64,000 bases of DNA, from NCBI GenBank assembly GCA_032595675.1, contig JAVQMD010000001.1, forward strand, positions 962,640 to 1,026,639. The letters are read 5' to 3'. Below, one piece after another: positions 44,256 to 53,746 of this stretch. The translations under genes and the position numbers were made by a program. Positions within the stretch are counted from its first letter, which is position 1. Every line of letters begins with the position of its first letter. The notes under the pieces were generated by a model that saw nothing but the letters and a program-made list of their open reading frames with translations, was not told the origin of the DNA and did not search any database. The DNA is from Candidatus Electrothrix rattekaaiensis (GTDB lineage: Bacteria > Desulfobacterota > Desulfobulbia > Desulfobulbales > Desulfobulbaceae).

Positions 44256-45986
44256 ATGTCCGAATCAATACCAAAGCAAAAAATACCAAAACAAAAGAGC
44301 ATCCTTGGCACCCTCGGTCCTCAGCAATCCCATGCCTGGCAGGCTACCACCCGGTATGCGCCTGAGGCGGAGATTAAACTCTATCCCCACTCTAGCGGGC
44401 TCCTGGATGCCTTTATTACCCGAGAGGTTGATCAGATCGTTATTCCGATTTTCAATACTCGTCAAGGTGAGAATAAACAGTATTTTCGTTTGTTCGAGCA
44501 GGTAAAGGAAGGGTATTGGCTGGGGAATGTTCTCCTGCCCGCCAACCTATCCCTTGGTGTCTTTGCCCCGGATATGCGGGTGAGTGAGATTGAAGTATTG
44601 CTGGGCAAACGGGCTGTGTTTCGTCAATGCGAGGAGTACATCTGCGGAACTTTTCCTGATGCAGCCCTGACAAGTGTTCATGATATGGAACAGGCAGTTA
44701 TTAGGATTCAAGAGCAGGGTTTGAGGAACCACGGTGTTATTGCCACTGCCGAATTGCTTGATGCCTTGGGCCTGCACATCATTGAGCGAGAGGTGGCCCC
44801 GCATAATAGAACCCGTTATGCTGTCCTAGGCCGCGAAAGAGCAAAGCCTACCGGCTACGACGCCACTACTTTTATCACGGGACCGCTTGACGACAGGGTA
44901 GGGCTGCTGGTGGATATTCTCGGGGAGTTCTCCCGCCACGGCATCAATATTCTGGATATGAGTTCGGAAAATGATGTGAAATCCCAGAAGCTACAAATTT
45001 ATATTGAAGCGGAAGGGCATGTTGAAGATCAGGCAATGCAGGCAGCTGTCACCTGTATTGAGGAGCGAATTATTGGTCAACGTAACAGTATGCGTCTGCT
45101 CGGCTGCTTTCCCCGAGTGGATATGCGTCCCAAGTTCATCAAATCGTTTGGCTTTATAGGGACCGGGGCAATGAGCGATTGGTTTGCCGAACGCTTGGAG
45201 CATGAAGGCTATCAGACCCTCATGACCGGGCGCAGTACTGAACTCCGACCGGAGGATATGATTCATCAGGTTGACGTGGTGGTGATCTGTGTGCCTATTT
45301 CTTTCACAGCGGACACTGTCCGGCAATACGGCCCTTTGATTGAGGATGGCAAGGCCCTGATTCTGCTGGCAGGCGAGTCGGAAACCACCGTTGAAACAGC
45401 ATTGGAGGTCACAGGTTCAGGGGTGGAGATCATGCTGGTTCATAATCTCTGGGGGCCCCAGGCTGCAACCATGAAGGATAAAAATGCCATCGTGGTTCGC
45501 ACCGGGCGTAGTGGTAAATTCTGCTCTGAGTTTGAGGCTTTTTTGTATAAGCACGGCGCAAGTATCTATCAGGATTCAGCGACCAAGCATGATTTGTTGA
45601 TGGGGATCGGGCAGAAGCTGCCCACGGTGATTTCTGTGGCCTTGGCCATGACCTTGGCGGAAAACGGAATCACTGCCGAGGATCTGGCTTCCCACTGCAC
45701 CCTGACCTCCCTTTATCCTATTCTTGCTATGGCCCGTGTTCATTCCCAGAACCCGAGAACCTATGCGGAGATTATGTCTACCACGGGCGAGAGTCGCAAG
45801 ATTGTCCATGATTTCGCGACAAATCTGGAGCGGGTGAAATCCGTGGCCGATCAGGGCGATCAAAACGGTATTCAGGAACTCTGCAGGTTAATGGAGCGGA
45901 ACGGTGAGCATCTGACAGAGCCCTTTCTCCGTAAGCGTATGGAGCAGGCCAAGGCTGTGGATGAGGTGCTGGGCGCGATTATTTAA
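44256..45986 (+). CDS. prephenate dehydratase-ACT-prephenate dehydrogenase fusion protein
   Basis: This 576-residue fusion has an N-terminal prephenate dehydratase-like domain (about 10-190: LGTLGPQQSHAWQATTRY, then NRTRY in place of the usual TRF catalytic motif). An ACT regulatory domain (about 205-285) carries GPLDDRVGLLVDIL and HGINILDMSS. A TyrA-type domain (about 297-570) has the NAD loop GFIGTGAMS, DVVVICVPIS and LVHNLWGPQ. It would direct prephenate to phenylpyruvate and hydroxyphenylpyruvate, with feedback through ACT. I used ATG 44256, because the 24 extra codons of the longer frame overlap the interspersed repeat. The ribosome site is weak. The dehydratase domain is divergent and could be only regulatory. 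Confidence 0.85.
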   Translation: MSESIPKQKIPKQKSILGTLGPQQSHAWQATTRYAPEAEIKLYPHSSGLLDAFITREVDQIVIPIFNTRQGENKQYFRLFEQVKEGYWLGNVLLPANLSLGVFAPDMRVSEIEVLLGKRAVFRQCEEYICGTFPDAALTSVHDMEQAVIRIQEQGLRNHGVIATAELLDALGLHIIEREVAPHNRTRYAVLGRERAKPTGYDATTFITGPLDDRVGLLVDILGEFSRHGINILDMSSENDVKSQKLQIYIEAEGHVEDQAMQAAVTCIEERIIGQRNSMRLLGCFPRVDMRPKFIKSFGFIGTGAMSDWFAERLEHEGYQTLMTGRSTELRPEDMIHQVDVVVICVPISFTADTVRQYGPLIEDGKALILLAGESETTVETALEVTGSGVEIMLVHNLWGPQAATMKDKNAIVVRTGRSGKFCSEFEAFLYKHGASIYQDSATKHDLLMGIGQKLPTVISVALAMTLAENGITAEDLASHCTLTSLYPILAMARVHSQNPRTYAEIMSTTGESRKIVHDFATNLERVKSVADQGDQNGIQELCRLMERNGEHLTEPFLRKRMEQAKAVDEVLGAII

Positions 45987-46152
45987 ATAAAGGAGGAGAC
46001 CGCGCACAGAAGGGGATATTGCTGTTGACGTAGGGTCGGTTCGTGCTTATTGTTATAACGTCATGAAAAGCTGTAAAAGTTGTAAAAGCTGTTCGTCTTT
46101 TAGGCCGATATAGGCGTATAAAGAGCATATAATTCTGATATCAAAAAGAGTG

Positions 46153-46254
46153 ATGAAGAAAAAAATCAACCTGGACACTTTTTTGCTCCTTATTCTGATC
46201 GGCCTTGTCAGTCTCTTCCTTTTTCATGCATTTAACGGAACAGGGCCTTCCTGA
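46153..46254 (+). CDS. possible 33-residue single-span membrane protein
   Basis: A short frame begins MKKKINLDTF and continues with one hydrophobic helix (LLLILIGLVSLFLFHAF) and a short polar end. AAAGAG stands only a few bases before the ATG. A possible promoter TTGACG-17-TATTGT lies at 46025-46053. The 400-base gap it sits in holds no other gene I can support. The positive-inside pattern is good, but such short frames arise by chance. Confidence 0.3.
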   Translation: MKKKINLDTFLLLILIGLVSLFLFHAFNGTGPS

Positions 46255-46387
46255 CATAAGCAGCAGAACCCGCAGTTTAGCGGGCCACAACATAAACTGC
46301 CTGCCGCATCGTCCTTGAGCGGGCAATGATACGTCACGAATATTCATAATATACTCATAATAATATCTTCACTGTCGGAGTTAACAT

Positions 46388-47041
46388 ATGTTGGAAAGAG
46401 CACTTGCCTATCTTGAAGAAAAACATACCTGTCCCCACTGTGATACAGAGCTGACCCTCTGCCATGCGCCGCCTATGCACGTAGGCGACGGTCTTGGGTG
46501 GGGCTCTGAATTTTTGTTTATCTGTCTCAACGATGAATGTTCCCTGTTCGCCAATGGGTGGGAGTACATTGAAAATCAGTACGGCCATGCGGGCTCCTAT
46601 CGTTACATGGAGATCCCTAACAGTAAGGAAAGCTATAATATGATGGTCGCCGGTGCGTCGGCATTTACCGGCAGTATTGTTGATGTCGAGGCCCTGAAGG
46701 AGCAGAACGCCAGATATAAAGCAGAAAAAGCGGCTGTTGCCAAGCTGGATACCTGTGTTGAGGCCAATGACTTGGAGCCGGTGCTCTTTTTGCTTACCGA
46801 TAATGCTGCCAATATAGATGACCGGAGGCGGGCTGCTGCGTTATTGCCCGAGCTTAATGATCTCTCCTGTATTGAGGTGCTGCGGAATCACGATTTTTCC
46901 CATACCCAGCTGGAGCAGGATATTAATATGACCATCCATAAAGTCCTGACGAATAATTTTCTGCGTGAATGTCCTTATTGTGCGGAATTAATCAAGGCCC
47001 GGGCCAATACATGCAAACATTGTAATAAGGATCTTAACTAA
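46388..47041 (+). CDS. protein with zinc ribbons at both ends
   Basis: This 217-residue soluble protein has an N-terminal zinc site CPHCDTELTLCHAPPMH with a second pair in FICLNDECSLF (residues 15-55). A helical middle part (about 100-185) carries LKEQNARYKAEKAAVAKL and RRRAAALLPELNDLSCIEVL. A C-terminal ribbon CPYCAELIKARANTCKHC (195-212) follows. The C-terminal ribbon type is frequent in proteins of unknown role. I do not recognise a specific function. It is followed by the tRNA-His gene. Confidence 0.75.
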   Translation: MLERALAYLEEKHTCPHCDTELTLCHAPPMHVGDGLGWGSEFLFICLNDECSLFANGWEYIENQYGHAGSYRYMEIPNSKESYNMMVAGASAFTGSIVDVEALKEQNARYKAEKAAVAKLDTCVEANDLEPVLFLLTDNAANIDDRRRAAALLPELNDLSCIEVLRNHDFSHTQLEQDINMTIHKVLTNNFLRECPYCAELIKARANTCKHCNKDLN

Positions 47042-47131
47042 AATTTGATTGGAATTTGATGAAGGTTTGACTTTCCTCTTGCCAAAATGTTTTTGAAAGG
47101 GTATATAGCCTTTCACAATAAATTTGATTGT

Positions 47132-47209
47132 GGTGAGCGTAGCTCAGCTGGTGGTAGCACCGGGTTGTGGCCTCGGAGGTCGTGGGTTCAAGTCCCATCG
47201 TTCACCCCA
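47132..47209 (+). tRNA. tRNA-His (anticodon GTG), CCA encoded
   Basis: A full cloverleaf is visible. The acceptor GTGAGCG pairs with CGTTCAC, and the extra 5' G (47132) faces the discriminator C, which is the tRNA-His hallmark. D arm AGCTCAGCTGGTGGTAGCA, anticodon stem CCGGG/CTCGG with loop TTGTGGC, T arm GTGGGTTCAAGTCCCAT, and an encoded CCA end are all present. Confidence 0.97.
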
Positions 47210-47219
47210 TGAAATATAA

Positions 47220-47255
47220 GGCGCTTCGGAATGTATGTTCTGAAGCGTCTTTTTT
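47220..47255 (+). terminator. intrinsic terminator after tRNA-His
   Basis: A 12-pair stem (GGCGCTTCGGAA with TTCTGAAGCGTC, two wobbles) and a six-base loop lead into six T. The remaining 165 bases before the dehydrogenase gene show no feature I can name. Confidence 0.88.
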
Positions 47256-47421
47256 GTTCTTTCAAAATAATTTCTTCACCTGCCCCCCCTCCTCGACTCA
47301 ATTCCTGTTGAATTTCCGGTCTGCTTTGGTTATCTTATTTCTTGAGTAGATAAAATTCTCTTAAGGCTTTCTGAAATCAGAGCCTTTCACTCCTGAACCT
47401 TCAACACCTAACCGTTTAATT

Positions 47422-48474
47422 ATGAAAGCTGCTGTCGTTTACGGTGCCGATGATATCCGTATTGAAGATTACGCTGATCCGGTTGCCGGTCCGGGTGAAG
47501 TTGTTGTTGCAACAAAAGTTGCCGGAATTTGCGGAAAAGATGTTAAAACCATGCTCGGCCAAGGTTTGACGGAAGATTTACCCGCTGTCCTTGGTCATGA
47601 CTTATCCGGTGAAATCAGTGAAGTGGGAGGCGGGGTCCAGGGCTTTTCTGTGGGAGATCCGGTTGCGGTGTATCCCATGGCGGTTTGCGGAAAATGCCAT
47701 TACTGCCTTCAGAAACGCTATAACCTCTGTGAAAAAGCCATAGGGCTGGGACATGGTCTGGACGGGGCTTTTGCTGAATATGTACGGGTTCCGAAAGAAA
47801 TAATTGATGTCGGCGGGCTGATCAGGCTTGACGATGAGATTTCCTTTGAAGATGCCGTGATGGCCGAACCCCTTTCCTGTACCTTTGCCGCAGCTCGGGC
47901 CAACAGGATGAAAGAGGGGCAGACTGTGCTGGTTATCGGTGGCGGCTCTATGGGGTTAATGCACCTGAAAACGGCCAAATGGTCCGGCTGCGAAGTGATA
48001 GTAGCTGATATTGTCGATATGCGTTTGTCCATGGCCGGGCAAATGGGGGCCGATCATCTGATTAACTCGGCATCAGGTAAGCTTCAGGACGAGGTGATGC
48101 GTATCACGAACGGACGAGGTGCTGATGTAGTTATTATTTCCATCGGTATTCCTGATGTGATTGAGGATTGTCTCAAATTGGTGGCCAAGGGTGGTGTGTG
48201 CAATATATTCGGTGCTGCTTCAGATACCGAGGTGAAGATAGACCCCCGTTGGCTTCATCATCAGGAAATTACTTTAACCGGAACCTATGCTTCTACTCCG
48301 GCTGACTTTACAAAATGTTTGCAATTGATCAAGGAGGAGGCGATCATAGTCTCGGACTTGATCTCCCATCGCTTTACGCTGGATACCTTTGACGAAGCTA
48401 TGGAGAGTGCCAAGAGTTTAGAAATGGTTCGAGGAATTATTACCTTTGGTGAAATGCTTTCTGTTTCATTTTAG
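47422..48474 (+). CDS. zinc-dependent medium-chain alcohol/polyol dehydrogenase
   Basis: This 350-residue MDR-family enzyme oxidises an alcohol with NAD(P). Catalytic zinc ligands are Cys37 (GICGKD), His59 (GHD) and Glu149 (AEPLSC). Structural zinc is bound by Cys89, Cys92, Cys95 and Cys103. The nucleotide loop is VLVIGGGSMGL (near 170). It groups with threonine or sorbitol/butanediol dehydrogenases; GHD instead of the common GHE is a small deviation. The substrate cannot be set from sequence. It is transcribed alone after the tRNA terminator. Confidence 0.9.
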   Translation: MKAAVVYGADDIRIEDYADPVAGPGEVVVATKVAGICGKDVKTMLGQGLTEDLPAVLGHDLSGEISEVGGGVQGFSVGDPVAVYPMAVCGKCHYCLQKRYNLCEKAIGLGHGLDGAFAEYVRVPKEIIDVGGLIRLDDEISFEDAVMAEPLSCTFAAARANRMKEGQTVLVIGGGSMGLMHLKTAKWSGCEVIVADIVDMRLSMAGQMGADHLINSASGKLQDEVMRITNGRGADVVIISIGIPDVIEDCLKLVAKGGVCNIFGAASDTEVKIDPRWLHHQEITLTGTYASTPADFTKCLQLIKEEAIIVSDLISHRFTLDTFDEAMESAKSLEMVRGIITFGEMLSVSF

Positions 48475-48594
48475 TTGTTTGATATTATAAAGAATATCCT
48501 CTTGAAACGCTAAATGGTCGGCATTGTTTATAGGTATTATTTATCGCGACAATAGGTCAATGATCGCCCCCTTGCGTCAATAAAGTTGATCTGA

Positions 48595-50121
48595 ATGACC
48601 ACTCTACTGTTTATTTTTGTCGCAGCGTGTCTGATTGCTTTGGCACTGACACCAGCTGTCCGCCAACTGGCTTTGCATTTCGACCTGACTGATAAGCCGT
48701 CAGCACGCAAGATACACAGCAAAAAAACACCTCGGATTGGGGGAGTTGCTCTTTTTATAAGTTTTTTTCTGCCCTTTCTGTTTTTGTTTGTGTTCCGCAG
48801 GTATAGCGTAGCGGCGCAGCATTTTTTTGCCGACAACAGCAACCTCTGTTTTGTTACCGGAGCACTTTTTATCTTTCTGCTCGGACTGTTGGACGATGTA
48901 CGAGAACTCAGTTTTTTGTTCAAAATATTCGGCCAACTGCTGGTTGCTCTTTTTGTTTATACTTGTGGTTTTCAAATTACTACTGTCACAACCCCATTCG
49001 GGGCAGACTTTTCCATCGGATTTCTATCCCTCCCTCTGACAGTCTTCTGGTTTCTCCTTGTTATTAACGCTATTAATCTGATAGACGGGCTGGATGGCCT
49101 TGCCGCAGGGATTTGCCTCTTTGTTTCGCTTTCTATGCTCTTTGTTTGCGCAGTGAATGGACGGCTCACAGCCGCATTTGCTTTTGCAGCCTTGGCCGGT
49201 GCTTTGGTCGGATTTCTGCGTTATAATTTTTATCCGGCCTCTATTTTTATGGGAGACAGCGGCAGTTATTTCCTCGGTTACTGTTTGGCTGCTCTGAGTA
49301 TTGGAGGTACGATCAAAGGACAAGTGGCCACAGCCATGTTGATTCCGATTATTGCTCTTGGCGTACCGCTGATGGATACCATATGGGCACCGCTCAGGCG
49401 ATTCATCAACGGTCAGAGGATGTTTCAGCCGGATAATAAACATATTCATCACCGATTGGTCAAACTCGGTTTTACTCATCGACGAGCCGTATTGAGTCTC
49501 TATGTACTGACGGTTTTGCTGGGAATTTCTTCCATGCTCCTTGTTCATGCCCAGAATGACACTTCAGCACTCATTCTTTTTGTTCTCGGGATCGGCCTGA
49601 TAGGTTTGCTCCGTTATCTCAGCGACTCTAAATTGCTCAATATCCATGATATCGCATCGTGGGCTCGTGATCTGACCGATGAGACGGGGCTCAGTATCCA
49701 ACGGCGTCTTTTTTTTCAGCACCAGCGGAGGATTGCTTCAGCTTGTGATCCAGAGACACTTTGGGAGGCTGTCTGTGTCTCCTTAGATATGCTGGAGTTT
49801 GATTATGCAGAATTTCATTTTATTGAGCAACAGCCTGTTGTTGCTGCGGGAAGGTCGCGACGTAGGTTCAGCTGGGCAGAAGAAGATAAAGACAAGATTT
49901 CTCCAATTCCCAAAGAATCCTTTCTCAGAATTGAACTACCCATCCATAATTTGCTTACAGATAGGATGGAAGTCAGTAACTTTGGAACCCTGTTGCTTTT
50001 GAAAGATATGCGTCATACTGCAACAGAACCTTATTTACTGAAAAGGGTTGAACAATTGCGCAGGAGTATGATAGTGGCCTTGGAAAAAATTGCTGAAATC
50101 AGGACAGAGCTGCCGCAGTGA
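48595..50121 (+). CDS. WecA/TagO-type polyprenyl-phosphate sugar-phosphate transferase with extra C-terminal domain
   Basis: This 508-residue protein has about ten membrane helices in its first 345 residues. Family motifs are KIHSKKTPRIGGVALF, GLLDDVREL, the catalytic NAINLIDGLDGLAAG, FMGDSGSYFLG and HIHHRLVKLG. The enzyme moves a sugar-1-phosphate, usually GlcNAc-1-P, from UDP to undecaprenyl phosphate and starts O-antigen or exopolysaccharide synthesis. Family members are usually about 330-360 residues. Here a soluble tail of about 150 residues follows (about 355-508: LTDETGLSIQRRLFFQHQRRI, ACDPETLWEAVCVSLDMLEFD), with a GAF-like look. The 3' end overlaps the convergent GGDEF/EAL gene by 23 bases. 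Confidence 0.9.
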   Translation: MTTLLFIFVAACLIALALTPAVRQLALHFDLTDKPSARKIHSKKTPRIGGVALFISFFLPFLFLFVFRRYSVAAQHFFADNSNLCFVTGALFIFLLGLLDDVRELSFLFKIFGQLLVALFVYTCGFQITTVTTPFGADFSIGFLSLPLTVFWFLLVINAINLIDGLDGLAAGICLFVSLSMLFVCAVNGRLTAAFAFAALAGALVGFLRYNFYPASIFMGDSGSYFLGYCLAALSIGGTIKGQVATAMLIPIIALGVPLMDTIWAPLRRFINGQRMFQPDNKHIHHRLVKLGFTHRRAVLSLYVLTVLLGISSMLLVHAQNDTSALILFVLGIGLIGLLRYLSDSKLLNIHDIASWARDLTDETGLSIQRRLFFQHQRRIASACDPETLWEAVCVSLDMLEFDYAEFHFIEQQPVVAAGRSRRRFSWAEEDKDKISPIPKESFLRIELPIHNLLTDRMEVSNFGTLLLLKDMRHTATEPYLLKRVEQLRRSMIVALEKIAEIRTELPQ

Positions 50122-52648
50122 ATGTGGAGGAAAATATCAGGAATTCTTCATCGGAGAGCGGCTTGGCATAAAAATATCCTTGGATCTCATCACATCCTGC
50201 TTTACGAAGAAATTTTACCTGTTCTTCTGTTTCAACGCCTTCTGCCGTGATGTGCAGATGAAAGGTCTTGGCTAAGGCTATAATTGCCTGCACAATAGCG
50301 TTGCTTTCTTCTGAAGTGGTTAGATTGTCTATAAATGATTTGTCAATTTTTAGGCGAGTAACCGGGAGTTGTTGGAGGTAGCTCATAGAGGAATAGCCGG
50401 TACCGAAGTCGTCTATTGCAAGGTCTATATGCATTGCCCGGAGACGATCCAAGGCTTGGAGGGCTTTTTTCTCCTTGGTGGCCAGAGAACCTTCGGTTAT
50501 CTCCAATTCAATCTGCTCCGGTCGAATGCCGGTCCGTTTGATAGCCTGTTGTACGGTCAATACGATATCGCTGTTTATGAGCTGTATTCCAGAAACGTTA
50601 ACACATATTTTTTTTACCGGAGAGCCGTTTTGCTGAAAGGATATAAAGTCTCGAAAGGCTTGGTCAATAATCCATTCACCTAGAGGAATGATAAGGTTGG
50701 ATTCTTCTGCCAAACGAATAAACTGATCAGGCAATACAAAGCCCAATGAAGCACTTTGCCAGCGTACTAGGGCTTCCGTACTTTCCACCCTGCCTGTTCG
50801 TAAACATATCTTTGGCTGATAAAGCAGATGAAACTCGTCACAATCACGCACGGCTTTTTTCAGAGCATTCGTTTGATCAATGCGTCTCTTGACGCTGGCA
50901 GCAAGCTCTGCGGAAAAAAAGCTATAATGGTTGCGTCCGGTTTCTTTAGCCTGATACATAGCCATGTCTGCATGTTTGATCAGGGTTACAGTGTCTTGAC
51001 CGTCATCAGGACAGAGTGCTATGCCGATACTGGCGGTTGCACTGAGTTTATACCCGGAGCAGGTAAACGGTGTGCGAAAGATTTTCAGTAATTGATCAGC
51101 TGTAGCCGCAATATCATTTCTCCCCGCAACATTATCAAGAAGTATAGTGAATTCATTTCCACCAAGCCGTGCTGTTGTAAGAGATTTTAATTCCTGATTT
51201 TCGGTCAGACGTAAGGCTATTTGAGTCAAGAGTTGATCACCGATATCGTGGCCCAATGTATCATTTACCTGTTTAAACTCATCAAGATCAAGAAATAAGA
51301 CTGCGAGCTGCGAGCAATTGCGCCGGGCTTTCCTTATCGCCTGCTGTAGACGTCGGATAAAGAGTCTTCTATTTGGAAGTGCTGTCAGTGAATCATGGAG
51401 CGAGAGGTGCTCAAGCTTTTTTTGAGATGCCAGGAGGGCTCGTTCGCGATCTTGAACTGTTTCGGCAAGATGATTGATGCTTTTCGATATTTCTTCCAGT
51501 TCATCCCCTGTTTGCACCAGAGCAGATTGCTCGTAATTTTGTTTCTCAAGTTTACGAATCTGCTCCATCAACAGGTCGAGAGGAGAGATAAGCGTCCTGG
51601 AAAAGATCACCCGCAAAATGAGCAGAACCAAGAGGGTGACAACGACGATAATCAGCAGGAATTGCCGTCTATTTTTTGCTAAGGTCGTCAGTAGTTTTTT
51701 CTTGTTCAGGGCAACGTGGTAATAAAAAGAGGTCTTGTCATAACGTCCTCCCGAGGTAATACTGATTCGTGCCGTGCTAAAATAGGCCCTTTTTCCCTGT
51801 TTGACATGCAATTTTTTGACATGGTGAATTTTTGTCAGAAGGTGGGCATGGGATGCATTTTTTTCTTCAGCACTGTACCTGATGATAAGACCAAGGTCGT
51901 CGGAAATTTTTTTGAAATATTCATCATCAAAGAGATGGGACATTTCAATATGCATGAGAATACTTCCCAGCTCATCGTTAAATATGCTTACATGAGAGGT
52001 TACGAGTATTTTTCCTTTGTGTACATGATAGGTGACAGCACCTTGCTTTGCATCCTCGTGAGAATAATAGACCTGATGTCGAAAAAACACAGGTAAAGAT
52101 TCCGGGAAGGGAAATTTGACAAAGAGACGCTCATCTTCATGCCGACTGTATAAAATCTTTCGCCCGTCCTCATATGAGATGAAATGGAGATGATATCCGT
52201 CCGGTTTCTGCTCAACAAAGGCAATCAGCTCTTCATGTTTATCGTAAAGCACAATGAAATGATTAAGGGAAAGCTTGACCCGGTTGAGAAGTTGTTGCGT
52301 AATGAGCTTTTTCTCTTCATCAAGCAGGATGGCGTTGTAGTTTTTTGTATCTTGATAATTATTGATCAGCTCAACAGAGGCTAAGAAGTTTTCATCTGTT
52401 CTGACAAAAAAAATTCCTTCCTTCAACTCCTCTGTTGCTGTTTTTAAGTCAGTGGACAGCCGTTGAAAGCCGAATAATATGCGGCTTTTTGCGTCTTCAA
52501 GAAAGGTCTCCTCCAAAAAGGAATCAAAATAACAGCCTAGCACACTGACCGAAGCGAGAACTCCAAGGACAACCAGCAGAGAGAGTTTGCCTGTTAACTT
52601 TACTCTTCTGAACTTCTTTTTGAGAAAGAAATAGTATTGCTTTGCCAT
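50099..52648 (-). CDS. membrane GGDEF/EAL c-di-GMP signalling protein with degenerate GGNEF site
   Basis: This 849-residue protein has a first membrane helix (about 20-42), a large periplasmic sensor (about 45-325) and a second helix (about 330-350). A HAMP region, a GGDEF domain with GGNEF (near 495) in place of GG(D/E)EF, and a complete EAL domain follow (ESTEALVRW near 625, then EITEGS, DDFGTGYSS and DKSFI). The changed signature suggests loss of cyclase activity or a GTP-sensing role, while the EAL domain should hydrolyse c-di-GMP. It lies 165 bases downstream of a periplasmic binding protein gene, as in NspS-MbaA-like pairs, so the binding protein may be its input. Confidence 0.92.
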   Translation of the reverse strand: MAKQYYFFLKKKFRRVKLTGKLSLLVVLGVLASVSVLGCYFDSFLEETFLEDAKSRILFGFQRLSTDLKTATEELKEGIFFVRTDENFLASVELINNYQDTKNYNAILLDEEKKLITQQLLNRVKLSLNHFIVLYDKHEELIAFVEQKPDGYHLHFISYEDGRKILYSRHEDERLFVKFPFPESLPVFFRHQVYYSHEDAKQGAVTYHVHKGKILVTSHVSIFNDELGSILMHIEMSHLFDDEYFKKISDDLGLIIRYSAEEKNASHAHLLTKIHHVKKLHVKQGKRAYFSTARISITSGGRYDKTSFYYHVALNKKKLLTTLAKNRRQFLLIIVVVTLLVLLILRVIFSRTLISPLDLLMEQIRKLEKQNYEQSALVQTGDELEEISKSINHLAETVQDRERALLASQKKLEHLSLHDSLTALPNRRLFIRRLQQAIRKARRNCSQLAVLFLDLDEFKQVNDTLGHDIGDQLLTQIALRLTENQELKSLTTARLGGNEFTILLDNVAGRNDIAATADQLLKIFRTPFTCSGYKLSATASIGIALCPDDGQDTVTLIKHADMAMYQAKETGRNHYSFFSAELAASVKRRIDQTNALKKAVRDCDEFHLLYQPKICLRTGRVESTEALVRWQSASLGFVLPDQFIRLAEESNLIIPLGEWIIDQAFRDFISFQQNGSPVKKICVNVSGIQLINSDIVLTVQQAIKRTGIRPEQIELEITEGSLATKEKKALQALDRLRAMHIDLAIDDFGTGYSSMSYLQQLPVTRLKIDKSFIDNLTTSEESNAIVQAIIALAKTFHLHITAEGVETEEQVKFLRKAGCDEIQGYFYAKPLSDEEFLIFSSTFTAAALS

Positions 52649-52813
52649 GTCTTCCTGTTACAAAGTGGCCTGAGCGCAGATGGTTTTCTGTCTTCTTACA
52701 AGAAAGCAGAGTGTTCCGTGTAAGGGCATACAGAGGATGAGCTGAAATGAATTATCAAGAAAGTCGCGAACGCCGACCAGTATGTACAGAGCGAATCAAT
52801 ATATTTCATCAGA

Positions 52814-53746
52814 TTAGAAGACCGGAGGTACCTCGTCAACATTTTTGCGAGTCACTAATTTGACAGGGAGAGAGATATGCTTGGGCACCTTTTTTCCTGT
52901 CAATATTTTCAGCGCGATTTGAACGGCTTGACGACCACCCAAGGGAAAAAGAATGGAACCAATCTGGGTTCCTTGGCGGATTGCTTCCCGTGCCTCGGAA
53001 GTATAATCACAACCTATCATGAGAATTTTTTTTGGATCCAGCCCGTGACGATACAAGGCGGAACGCACCCCGCTGAGCATGCTATCGCTTTCAGAAAATA
53101 TCGCATCAATATGAACGCCTTCCTTAATAAGCTTTTCCATTTCAATAATGGTATCCTTGCGTAGAAAGTTTCCTGTTCTCCTGATGACCTTGATTTCCTT
53201 GTGGCGACTCATTACATCAAGAAACCCCTTGTTGCGCAGTTGGGTTACGTCCGCCTTTTGCAGGCCCTCAAAGAGCAGCACTGTTCCTTTGCCCTTCATC
53301 TGTTCAGCAATATATTGCGCGCCGATTTCTCCGATTTTGATATTATCCGAATTAATAAAGGTGGTGTAGGCTGTGCTGTTAATTCCTCTGTCGAGAATGA
53401 TAACCGGGATGTCGAGCTGGTGCGCTTTTGTGATAACCGGCACCACAGCCTCAGGATCATTAGTGCCCACGATCAGCACATCCACCTGTGCCGCAATGAA
53501 TTTTTTTATTTGACGAATCAGCAGGGAGGTCTGGCCGTTTGCATCTGAGTAGGTAAACCTCAGGCCGGGATGTTCGGCAACAGCATCACGAACCTCGAAG
53601 ACTTGCGCTTTACGGTAGTCATTGGCCAGAGTATCTTGGGCAAAGGCAATAACCTTTTCTCTGGCGGGTGCTAAATTCGGCCCTGCTGTAGAGGAAAGAA
53701 GGACGAACGCAAAAATGATAAAAAAGAATCTGACAGTGGGTATCAC
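52814..53746 (-). CDS. periplasmic sugar-binding-like protein (LacI/ribose-binding fold), orphan
   Basis: This 310-residue exported protein has a signal peptide (about 1-27). Its two-lobe periplasmic binding fold of the Peripla_BP_4 type shows VDVLIVGTNDPEAVVPVI, IPVIILDRGINSTAYTTF, KGTVLLFEGL and IFSESDSMLSGVRSAL. The pattern matches ribose/autoinducer-2-type binding proteins. No ABC permease or ATPase gene is near, so transport is unlikely at this locus. The next gene on the same strand is a GGDEF/EAL protein with a periplasmic domain, which makes a ligand-sensing role more probable. Confidence 0.88.
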   Translation of the reverse strand: MIPTVRFFFIIFAFVLLSSTAGPNLAPAREKVIAFAQDTLANDYRKAQVFEVRDAVAEHPGLRFTYSDANGQTSLLIRQIKKFIAAQVDVLIVGTNDPEAVVPVITKAHQLDIPVIILDRGINSTAYTTFINSDNIKIGEIGAQYIAEQMKGKGTVLLFEGLQKADVTQLRNKGFLDVMSRHKEIKVIRRTGNFLRKDTIIEMEKLIKEGVHIDAIFSESDSMLSGVRSALYRHGLDPKKILMIGCDYTSEAREAIRQGTQIGSILFPLGGRQAVQIALKILTGKKVPKHISLPVKLVTRKNVDEVPPVF

